Shown here: positions 1 to 5,202 of the stretch, one piece after another
Layout: each line of letters starts with the position of its first letter
Position numbering within the stretch: the first letter of the stretch is position 1
Assembly: GCA_964481705.1 (NCBI GenBank)
Contig: CAYZUC010000149.1
Coordinates: 1-5,202 of the forward strand
Length of the DNA: 5,202 nt
Reading direction: 5' to 3'
DNA from: CAYZUC01 sp964481705
GTDB lineage: Bacteria > Bacillota > Clostridia > Lachnospirales > Lachnospiraceae
Notes under the pieces: model-generated
Told to the model about the DNA's origin: nothing
Seen by the model: the letters and a program-made list of their open reading frames with translations, nothing else
Databases searched by the model: none
Translations under genes and position numbers: made by a program

Positions 1-455
1 TTGATATTACGAAGCTTCGTTATGACAAAATAATTATTATGGCAGATGCTGATGTTGACGGGGCTCATATCAGTACTCTTTTGATGACGTTGTTCTATCG
101 TTTTATGCCGGAATTAATTTTTGAGGGACATGTTTATCTGGCGATGCCTCCTTTATATAAGGCGATTCCAAGTCGTGGAGAAGAGGAGTACCTCTATGAT
201 GATAAGGCACTGGAGCAATATAGAAAAAGACACAAAACTCCTTTTACATTACAGAGATACAAAGGTTTAGGTGAGATGGATGCCCAGCAGCTTTGGGAGA
301 CTACATTGGATCCGGCTACCAGAATCTTGAAAAGAGTAGAGATTGAAGACGCCAGAATGGCTTCTGCTACGACCGAGATGCTGATGGGCAATGAAGTACC
401 GCCCAGAAAAGCTTTTATTTATGAACATGCGAATGATGCAGAACTTGATGTATAA
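1..455 (+). CDS. parE: Type II DNA topoisomerase subunit B (ParE/GyrB), C-terminal part
   Basis: This is the 3' end of the ATPase/TOPRIM subunit of a bacterial type II topoisomerase, which with the A subunit passes one DNA duplex through another using ATP. The frame is open from the left edge (first whole codon at 3), so the ATPase and transducer domains lie outside the window; the Met at 39 is internal. Visible are the metal-binding TOPRIM motif DADVDGAHI, with acidic codons at 45, 51 and 57, then QRYKGLGEMDAQQLWETTLD (about 258-317), the hallmark of the GyrB/ParE C-terminal domain, and the closing stretch with LMGNEVPPRKAF. It ends with TAA 24 bp before the partner subunit and is surely in the same operon. 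The fragment cannot by itself separate GyrB from ParE; I prefer ParE because the partner lacks a GyrA box. The family call is very safe, the gene symbol less so. Confidence 0.93.
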   Translation, partial: DITKLRYDKIIIMADADVDGAHISTLLMTLFYRFMPELIFEGHVYLAMPPLYKAIPSRGEEEYLYDDKALEQYRKRHKTPFTLQRYKGLGEMDAQQLWETTLDPATRILKRVEIEDARMASATTEMLMGNEVPPRKAFIYEHANDAELDV

Positions 456-479
456 AAAAGATATCGTTTTGGAGGAATT

Positions 480-2730
480 ATGAGCAAGAAAGTAGAAATT
501 GAGGAGCAGATTATCAGAACCGAGTACTCCGATGTTATGCAGAAATCTTATATTGATTATGCAATGAGCGTTATTATAGCGAGAGCACTTCCTGACGTAA
601 GGGACGGTTTGAAGCCGGTTCAGAGAAGAACCTTGTATGATATGCATGAGCTTGGAATAAAATTTGACAAGCCATATCGCAAATGTGCCCGTATTGTTGG
701 AGATACCATGGGTAAATATCATCCGCATGGAGACAGCTCGATCTATGATTCTCTTGTGGTGATGTCTCAAGATTTTAAAAAGGGAATGCCGCTGGTAGAT
801 GGACACGGTAACTTTGGCTCCATTGAGGGGGATGGAGCAGCTGCCATGCGTTATACGGAGNNNNNNNNNNCCTTAAAGGAAACAGATGACCGTATTTCTC
901 TTCAAGAATGTGGTCGATTTTATTCCGAATTTTGACGAGACGGAGAAAGAGCCATCGGTACTACCGGTTCGAATCCCCAATCTGTTGGTAAATGGAGCAG
1001 AGGGTATTGCGGTAGGTATGGCGACCAGCATTCCGCCTCATAATCTGGCAGAAGTAGTAGAAGCTGAAAAAGCTTACATGAAGAATAATGATATTACCAC
1101 TAAGGAACTGATGAAATATCTGAAGGGTCCTGATTTCCCAACTGGTGGAATTGTTACCAATGAAGATGAACTTATGGAGATTTATGAGACCGGCGTTGGT
1201 AAGATTAAGGTACGTGGTAAGGTTGAGGAAGAAAAGGGCAAGAATGGCAAGAATCGTATCGTTATTACAGAGATTCCGTATACCATGATTGGAGCCAATA
1301 TTGCGAAGTTTTTAAATGATGTAGTTGGCTTGATTGATGCTAAGCTTACCAATGATATCGTTGATATTTCGAATCAGTCCTCCAAAGAAGGAATTCGTAT
1401 TGTCATTGAGCTTCGAAAGGATGCGGATTCCGAGAACTTCAAGAATCTGCTTTATAAGAAAACACGTCTTGAGGATACTTTTGGTGTCAATATGCTTGCC
1501 GTAGCAAATGGCAGACCAGAGACTATGGGGCTGAGAGATATCCTGGAGTATCACGTGGACTTTCTGTTTGATGTAACAACAAGAAAGTATACTACGTTAT
1601 TACAGAAGGAGAAGGATCGTCAGGAGATTCAAGAGGGCTTGATCAAGGCATGTGACTGTATTGATTTGATTATTGAGATTTTACGTGGCTCCAAGGATTT
1701 GAAGGAAGCTAAGGAATGCCTGATCAATGGTAATACAGGAAAGATCAAGTTTAAATCTGCGTCGTCGAAAAAGGATGCTGCGTTGCTGCATTTTACCGAA
1801 AGACAAGCGACAGCTATTCTGGAAATGCGTTTATACAAGCTGATCGGATTGGAAATAGATGCCCTTCGAAAAGAACACGACACAACGTTGAAGAATATTG
1901 CATTATACAACGATATCCTCAATAATTATGACTCGATGGCGTCCGTGATTATGAAGGAGCTTGATGAGTATAAGAAGGAGTATGGACGTCCAAGAAGAAC
2001 GCAGATAGAGAATGCGGAGGAAGTGGTTCTGAAGGAAAAGGAGATTGAGGAGATCGACGTTTATTTCTTAATGGATCGCTTTGGATATGCAAAAGCGATT
2101 GATGAGGCTACTTATGAACGAAATAAGGATGCGGCTGATGCAGAGAATCGTTATATAATCAAATGCAAGAATTTGGGAAGAGTCTGTATCTTTACGGATA
2201 AGGGCTCGGTTCACAATATCAAGGTGATGGATCTTCCGTTTGGCCGGTTCCGCGACAAAGGAATACCGATTGATAATATCAGTAACTATGACAGTACAAA
2301 GGAAAATATCGTATTTGTTGAAGATATGGCGAGAGTTGCACGTTCCAAGCTGATGTTTACAACGAAACAGGCAATGATGAAACAGGTCTACGGAACGGAA
2401 TTTGATGTGGCAAAGCGTACCGTAGCTGCTACAAAGCTGCAGGAGGATGATGAAGTCCTCCACATTGAGAATATTATTGATCAGAGAAATGTTGTCCTGA
2501 AGACAAAAGACGGTTTCTTCCTCAGGTTTAATGTAGAAGAGGTACCGGAAAAGAAGAAAAGTGCAGTTGGAGTACGTGGTATGAAGTTGACCAAAAATGA
2601 CAGTGTTGAAGAAGTGTTTTTTACTAGGAATGGTGATGAGCAATCCTTTGAATATAAAGGAAAGAATATCGAATTAAACAAGATTAAACTTATGAAACGA
2701 GACAGCAAGGGTGTTAAGGTACGAGTATAA
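480..2730 (+). CDS. parC: Type II DNA topoisomerase subunit A (ParC/GyrA-like), interrupted by an assembly gap
   Basis: This is the DNA breakage-reunion subunit, partner of the upstream TOPRIM subunit. GGAGGA at 471-476 supports the ATG at 480. The first part (480-860) holds the winged-helix domain: RRTLYDMHELGIKFDKPYRK, then GKYHPHGDSSIYDS (residues 78-91), then AAAMRYTE with the catalytic Tyr125 (codon 852-854). Ten N follow at 861-870. The gene resumes in a different frame, recognisable from KNVVDFIPNFDE (904 on) through PNLLVNGAEGIAVGMATSIP, the tower and C-gate helices and the LHFTERQATAILEMRLYKL motif (about 1785-1845). The C-terminal beta-pinwheel (about 2050-2730) shows repeated blades such as GRVCIFTDKGSVHNIKVMDL and VVLKTKDGFFLRFN. 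No QRRGGKG-type GyrA box is seen; the equivalent place reads YERNKDA (2113-2133), which favours topoisomerase IV. About 750 residues are implied, short for GyrA. The frame break is most likely an assembly error and not a real pseudogene. The downstream ATG at 886 is not a true start. Confidence 0.9.
861..870. other. Assembly gap (10 N) inside the topoisomerase A gene
   Basis: A run of exactly ten N follows the catalytic-tyrosine motif of the ParC/GyrA-like gene. The round number suggests a placeholder and not a measured length. The frame before it (480 frame) hits a stop at 933-935. The frame that encodes the rest of the protein has a TAA at 874-876, directly after the gap. From family knowledge about 16 residues (near 48 bases) should separate RYTE from KNVVDF; here 43 positions including the N lie between. 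The bases at about 871-903 match the family poorly in every frame, apart from a possible VFL at 892-900, so the right-hand flank of the gap is probably also low quality. Confidence 0.97.
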
Positions 2731-2735
2731 ATCAG

Positions 2736-2764
2736 TTGACGTAAGTGGAAAGCTATTTTATAAT
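2736..2764 (+). promoter_or_regulatory. Sigma-A promoter for rsmD-coaD operon
   Basis: TTGACG at 2736-2741 and TATAAT at 2759-2764 are separated by 17 bp, a near-perfect housekeeping promoter (one mismatch to TTGACA, none to the -10). It lies in the 66-bp spacer after the topoisomerase stop codon. Transcription would be expected to start near 2770-2772, giving a short leader of about 25 bases that carries the rsmD ribosome binding site AAGGGAG (2784-2790). No terminator hairpin is seen between the topoisomerase gene and this promoter, so some read-through from upstream is also likely. Confidence 0.82.
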
Positions 2765-2796
2765 AATTTGCATGAAGTTCATTAAGGGAGAACAAA

Positions 2797-3351
2797 ATGC
2801 GAGTAATAGCTGGAACGGCGAGAAGCCTCAGATTATGCACCATAGATGGCCTTGATACAAGACCTACGACTGACAGGATTAAAGAGACCTTATTCAACAT
2901 GATTCAAAATGATGTTCCAGGTAGTTCATTTCTGGATTTATTTGCAGGAAGTGGTGGTATTGGCATTGAGGCCTTGAGTCGCGGTGCAAAGGAAGCTGTC
3001 TTTGTGGACCATAATCGGGCGTGTCTTCAGTGCATCGAACAAAACCTGAATCACACCCATTTTACGGAACAGAGCAGAGTGATAGCCGGTGATGCGCTGC
3101 TTGCTTTGCGAAAGTTGGAAGGTAATACGGAGTTCTCCGTCATTTTTATGGATCCGCCTTATCAGAAGGAATTAGAGAAGGATGTTTTGGATTATTTGAC
3201 TACCTCGTCTCTTTTAGACGAAGATACCTTGATTATCGTGGAGGCATCCATTGATACCGATTTTAATTATGTTGATGATCTGGGTTACACGATACGCAAA
3301 GAAAAATTATACAAGACGAATAAGCATGTTTTTTTAAGCAGAAAGGCGTAA
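2797..3351 (+). CDS. rsmD: 16S rRNA (guanine(966)-N(2))-methyltransferase RsmD
   Basis: RsmD (YlbH in Bacillus) is a cytoplasmic enzyme that uses S-adenosylmethionine to methylate N2 of G966 (E. coli numbering) in 16S rRNA during small-subunit assembly. The 184-residue product has the family's usual length and architecture: N-terminal MRVIAGTAR, the conserved RPTTDRIKETLFN (residues 22-34), the SAM-binding motif FLDLFAGSGGIGIEALSRGA (45-64), an acidic VDHN (70-73) at the end of the second strand, GDA (98-100) and the catalytic DPPY (119-122) typical of N2-guanine or N6-adenine methylases. AAGGGAG at 2784-2790, six bases before the ATG, fixes the start. It is the first gene after the promoter at 2736-2764, and coaD begins two bases after its stop, a gene pair conserved across Firmicutes. 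Nothing is missing or odd. Confidence 0.95.
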   Translation: MRVIAGTARSLRLCTIDGLDTRPTTDRIKETLFNMIQNDVPGSSFLDLFAGSGGIGIEALSRGAKEAVFVDHNRACLQCIEQNLNHTHFTEQSRVIAGDALLALRKLEGNTEFSVIFMDPPYQKELEKDVLDYLTTSSLLDEDTLIIVEASIDTDFNYVDDLGYTIRKEKLYKTNKHVFLSRKA

Positions 3352-3353
3352 TC

Positions 3354-3842
3354 ATGTCATCAGCAATTTATCCCGGAAGTTTTGACCCGGTCACCTTTGG
3401 TCATATTGATATTATCATTAGAGCAGCGAAAGTGTTTGATCATCTTACCGTAAGTGTACTGAATAATAATGTGAAAACTCCGTTGTTTTCTGTAGATGAA
3501 CGTGTTAAGATGTTAGAGGAAGTTTGTAAAGATATACCAAATGTCAGAATTGATTCTTTCTCTGGTCTGCTGGCGGATTATGCGCGTGAGAATAATACCG
3601 ATGTTATTATTCGTGGACTTCGAGCAATTACCGATTTTGAATATGAATTGCAGATGGCACAGACCAATCGCAAACTGGTACCTCATGTAGATACTGCATT
3701 TCTAACGACAAGTTTGGAGTATGCATATCTGAGTTCTACAACGGTGAAAGAAGTTGCTGCATTTGGGGGAGATATCAGCCAGTTCGTACCGAAATGTGTA
3801 GCTGACAAAATTTTTACAAAATTAAGGAGTAAAAATCTATGA
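3354..3842 (+). CDS. coaD: Phosphopantetheine adenylyltransferase (CoaD)
   Basis: CoaD (PPAT) transfers AMP from ATP to 4'-phosphopantetheine to give dephospho-CoA, the penultimate step of coenzyme A synthesis, in the cytoplasm. The 162-residue product matches the family's length and its nucleotidyltransferase fold. It has AIYPGSFDPVTFGHIDI (residues 4-20) with the T/HxGH nucleotide-binding signature as TFGH (14-17), the basic RGLRAITDFEYELQMAQTNR (88-107) of the substrate site, and the LSSTTVKEVAAFGGDIS stretch (126-142), equivalent to the ISSTxVKE motif. The ATG lies two bases after the rsmD stop, and its weak Shine-Dalgarno (AAAGG near 3342-3346) sits in the end of rsmD, so translation may be partly coupled. 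Its TGA overlaps the next start codon in an ATGA arrangement. All key residues are present. Confidence 0.96.
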   Translation: MSSAIYPGSFDPVTFGHIDIIIRAAKVFDHLTVSVLNNNVKTPLFSVDERVKMLEEVCKDIPNVRIDSFSGLLADYARENNTDVIIRGLRAITDFEYELQMAQTNRKLVPHVDTAFLTTSLEYAYLSSTTVKEVAAFGGDISQFVPKCVADKIFTKLRSKNL

Positions 3843-4474
3843 GTAGCAGAATCGAACAAATCATCGAGGAAATTGAGGAATACATCAACAGTTGTAAGTA
3901 TCAACATTTTTCTAATACCATGATTGTTGTAGATAAAGAAGAAATTGACGAGCTATTACGTGAGCTTCGGATGAAGACGCCGGATGAGATTAAGCGTTAT
4001 CAGAAGATTATCAGTAATAAAGAAGCAATTTTGGATGATGCAAAGCAGAGAGCGGAGGCTTTGATTAACGAAGCCCAGATTCATACGAATAATCTGATTA
4101 ATGAACACGAGATTATGCAACAGGCATATGCGCAGGCCAATGAAGTAGTCCAACAGGCGACCGCTCAGGCACAGGGAATCCTTGACAAGGCTACTCAGGA
4201 TGCGAATGATATCCGAATGGGAGCTATGCAGTATACCGACGACAGTTTGGCAAATTTACAGTCGATTCTTGGACATGCAATGGAATCATCGCAATCTCGT
4301 TATGAGAATCTGCTGGCGTCGTTGGAAGGATGTATGCAAATTGTCAATGCCAATCGGGCAGAGCTTCATCCAGAGGAAGAGCTGGAGAATGATGTAGCAA
4401 TTGCAGAAAAAGCGGAGGCAGCCAGACATCAGGAAGGTTTTGATGAAATCAACCTGGATATGTTAAATGGTTAA
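3839..4474 (+). CDS. Coiled-coil protein of unknown function, clostridial coaD-linked
   Basis: I do not recognise a named function. The 211-residue product is soluble-looking: no signal peptide and no membrane segment. Residues 1-45 form an acidic helix-rich head with SNTMIVVDKEEIDELLRELR (25-44). A long amphipathic, Ala/Gln/Glu-rich helical region follows (about 50-165) with KQRAEALINEA and repeated QA/AQ steps, a coiled-coil-like profile. The tail is acidic and ends in INLDMLNG. The head resembles clostridial proteins with a VDKEEI...R.K.PDEIK pattern that databases often label 'ATPase' or 'V-type ATPase subunit H-like'; no nucleotide-binding motif supports that label here, which probably reflects coiled-coil similarity to ATP synthase stalk subunits. 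A DivIVA-like scaffolding role is conceivable but not shown. AAGGAG at 3824-3829 sets the ATG, which overlaps the coaD stop by four bases (ATGA), pointing to translational coupling. It is the last gene of its operon and overlaps the convergent ylbJ end by 12 bp. Confidence 0.85.
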   Translation: MSSRIEQIIEEIEEYINSCKYQHFSNTMIVVDKEEIDELLRELRMKTPDEIKRYQKIISNKEAILDDAKQRAEALINEAQIHTNNLINEHEIMQQAYAQANEVVQQATAQAQGILDKATQDANDIRMGAMQYTDDSLANLQSILGHAMESSQSRYENLLASLEGCMQIVNANRAELHPEEELENDVAIAEKAEAARHQEGFDEINLDMLNG

Positions 4475-5202
4475 TAAATATGTGAAAAGAGCCGTCATAC
4501 AGGATATGATGGCTTTTGTTATGATATAGGGTAGTATTTGAAGACCACTTTTTTGAATCATTGACTTTGTCTGGAGCAGAAATGATAGACCGCCAAACTG
4601 CACGGCAGGGATAAGAAGACGTGCTAAAGTCTCCTTTTGAGGTATTTGTTCCATAAGGAGTTGGGAGCCGGTTGTGATTTCGAAAAGAACGGACAGGATG
4701 GCGGCGGCACCTTGACCTATGAAGGATGATGATTTCATGGCTTCCGAAAGTATTGAGAACAGTATGATATATCCTCCAAGCTTAGTAAGTACTTCAAAAC
4801 CGTTCATTATAGATTCATCCAATAAGGAGAGCGAGAATGATTTTCCGGGTGTGGTCTTTTCTTCCTGAGTAACATGAGGAAAGGCACCATAGTAAGGACG
4901 TGTCAAGACAGCAGTAATTACGACAGGCAGATAGATGACACCAATCCATAGGTACAATTCTTCTGTAATATGCATCGTTTTATATAGTATGTACGTTATG
5001 ATAAAGGATGGACTAGCCAGATTACAAAGAGGAAGCAGGTATTGTGCCTCCTTTTTGGTGAGCTTTTCCGAACAAGCTGCTTCCGAGCATAGCTTGGCAC
5101 CAAGTGGAAAGCCACAAAGAATACCACTCATCATAACAAAAATCCGGATAAAGTGATGATTGCGAGGCAGTATTTCATTGACTATGGAAGTCAAAATTAA
5201 AA
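4463..5202 (-). CDS. ylbJ: YlbJ/SpoVV-like sporulation membrane protein, C-terminal part
   Basis: This is the C-terminal ~245 residues of a polytopic membrane protein of the nucleoside-recognition (Gate) family. In Bacillus subtilis YlbJ (SpoVV, about 400 residues) is made in the mother cell under sigma-E and is needed for moving dipicolinic acid across the outer forespore membrane. The frame stays open to the right edge, so the TTG at 5192-5194 is not a start and the N-terminal third or more is missing. Seen here, numbered from that TTG: the Gate signature CGFPLGAKL (27-35), PLCNLASPSF (55-64), then hydrophobic segments at about 60-76, 81-97, 136-152, 160-174, 190-208 and 222-243, with FEITTG (171-176) matching the second Gate repeat. 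A hydrophilic loop spans 100-125. Chromosomal closeness to rsmD (ylbH) and coaD (ylbI) mirrors the Bacillus ylbH-coaD-ylbJ order, though here it is on the opposite strand. Another Gate protein such as SpmA is a less likely alternative. Confidence 0.82.
   Translation of the reverse strand, partial: LILTSIVNEILPRNHHFIRIFVMMSGILCGFPLGAKLCSEAACSEKLTKKEAQYLLPLCNLASPSFIITYILYKTMHITEELYLWIGVIYLPVVITAVLTRPYYGAFPHVTQEEKTTPGKSFSLSLLDESIMNGFEVLTKLGGYIILFSILSEAMKSSSFIGQGAAAILSVLFEITTGSQLLMEQIPQKETLARLLIPAVQFGGLSFLLQTKSMIQKSGLQILPYIITKAIISCMTALFTYLLTI
4485..4520 (+). terminator. Rho-independent terminator of the rsmD-coaD operon, inside ylbJ 3' end
   Basis: GCCGTCATA (4491-4499) pairs with TATGATGGC (4505-4513) around a five-base loop CAGGA. 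The nine-base-pair stem includes one G-U wobble (4494 with 4510). A-rich bases before it can extend the stem with a bulged G. The T-run TTTTGTT (4514-4520) follows, giving a standard intrinsic terminator 11-46 bases after the coiled-coil gene's stop. It lies wholly within the C-terminal codons of the convergent ylbJ. Read on the minus strand, the wobble becomes an A-C mismatch and the T-run is TCTTTTC, so it should work less well in that direction. Confidence 0.8.

Noticed and set aside
267..806. Long minus-strand open frame (179 codons) across the end of the ParE-like gene and the start of the ParC-like gene
   Set aside because: It is antisense to two well-supported, conserved genes, has no family resemblance and no convincing ribosome binding site; it is a reading-frame shadow.
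886..903. ATG at 886 as the start of a separate shorter topoisomerase gene
   Set aside because: There is no ribosome binding site, and the protein would lack the winged helix and catalytic Tyr that lie directly upstream; it is the continuation of the 480 gene after an assembly gap.
861..935. Programmed frameshift or inserted element in the topoisomerase gene
   Set aside because: The break coincides exactly with a run of N, and there is no slippery sequence, target-site duplication or inverted repeat; an assembly error explains it more simply.
2068..2643. Minus-strand open frame of 191 codons inside the topoisomerase C-terminal domain
   Set aside because: It lies fully antisense to a conserved pinwheel domain, and its composition (many Ile, Phe, Ser, His) is that of a shadow frame.
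2772..2855. Short ATG frame in the leader of rsmD (MKFIKGEQ...) as a leader peptide
   Set aside because: It begins close to the predicted transcript start with no room for a ribosome binding site, and runs out of frame into rsmD; probably chance.
4935..5156. Plus-strand 73-codon open frame near the right edge
   Set aside because: It is antisense to the ylbJ membrane segments, with no ribosome binding site and no recognisable product.
5192..5194. TTG as the true start of the minus-strand membrane protein
   Set aside because: The frame stays open to the window edge, and known YlbJ proteins have well over 100 further residues before the CGFPLGAKL motif, so the gene is cut by the window.

Overview
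The window is an ordinary chromosomal segment of a low-to-mid-GC, endospore-forming member of the Clostridia, most probably Lachnospiraceae or a close relative. This rests on three things seen here: strong AGGAGG-type ribosome binding sites, a clostridial coiled-coil protein next to coaD, and a YlbJ-type sporulation membrane protein close to the rsmD-coaD pair. The family assignment is from memory of protein flavour and gene order, not from a search.

Layout. (1) 1-455 (+): the C-terminal part of a type II topoisomerase ATPase/TOPRIM subunit (ParE/GyrB), cut by the left edge. (2) 480-2730 (+): its partner, the breakage-reunion subunit (ParC/GyrA). It is broken in this assembly by a run of 10 N at 861-870 with a reading-frame change across it. 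The protein lacks a GyrA box, so the pair is more likely topoisomerase IV-like than gyrase. (3) 2731-2796: an intergenic stretch with a near-consensus sigma-A promoter. (4) 2797-3351 (+): rsmD, a 16S rRNA methyltransferase. (5) 3354-3842 (+): coaD, phosphopantetheine adenylyltransferase. (6) 3839-4474 (+): an Ala/Gln-rich coiled-coil protein of unknown function, overlapping coaD by 4 bases. (7) 4463-5202 (-): a ylbJ (spoVV)-like gene, convergent and cut by the right edge. The two convergent genes overlap by 12 bp, and a terminator hairpin for the plus-strand operon lies inside the ylbJ 3' coding end.

How the genes work together. The topoisomerase subunits form one enzyme and are co-transcribed. 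The promoter at 2736-2764 appears to start a second unit, rsmD-coaD-coiled-coil gene, that links ribosome maturation and coenzyme A synthesis with an uncharacterised protein. YlbJ belongs to sporulation and is transcribed from the other side.

I see no mobile element, CRISPR array, RNA gene or phage feature, and no convincing previously undescribed system. The points most worth a second look are the assembly break in the topoisomerase gene, the strand-asymmetric terminator embedded in ylbJ, and the unknown coiled-coil gene coupled to coaD. There is no gene-free stretch longer than 66 bp.
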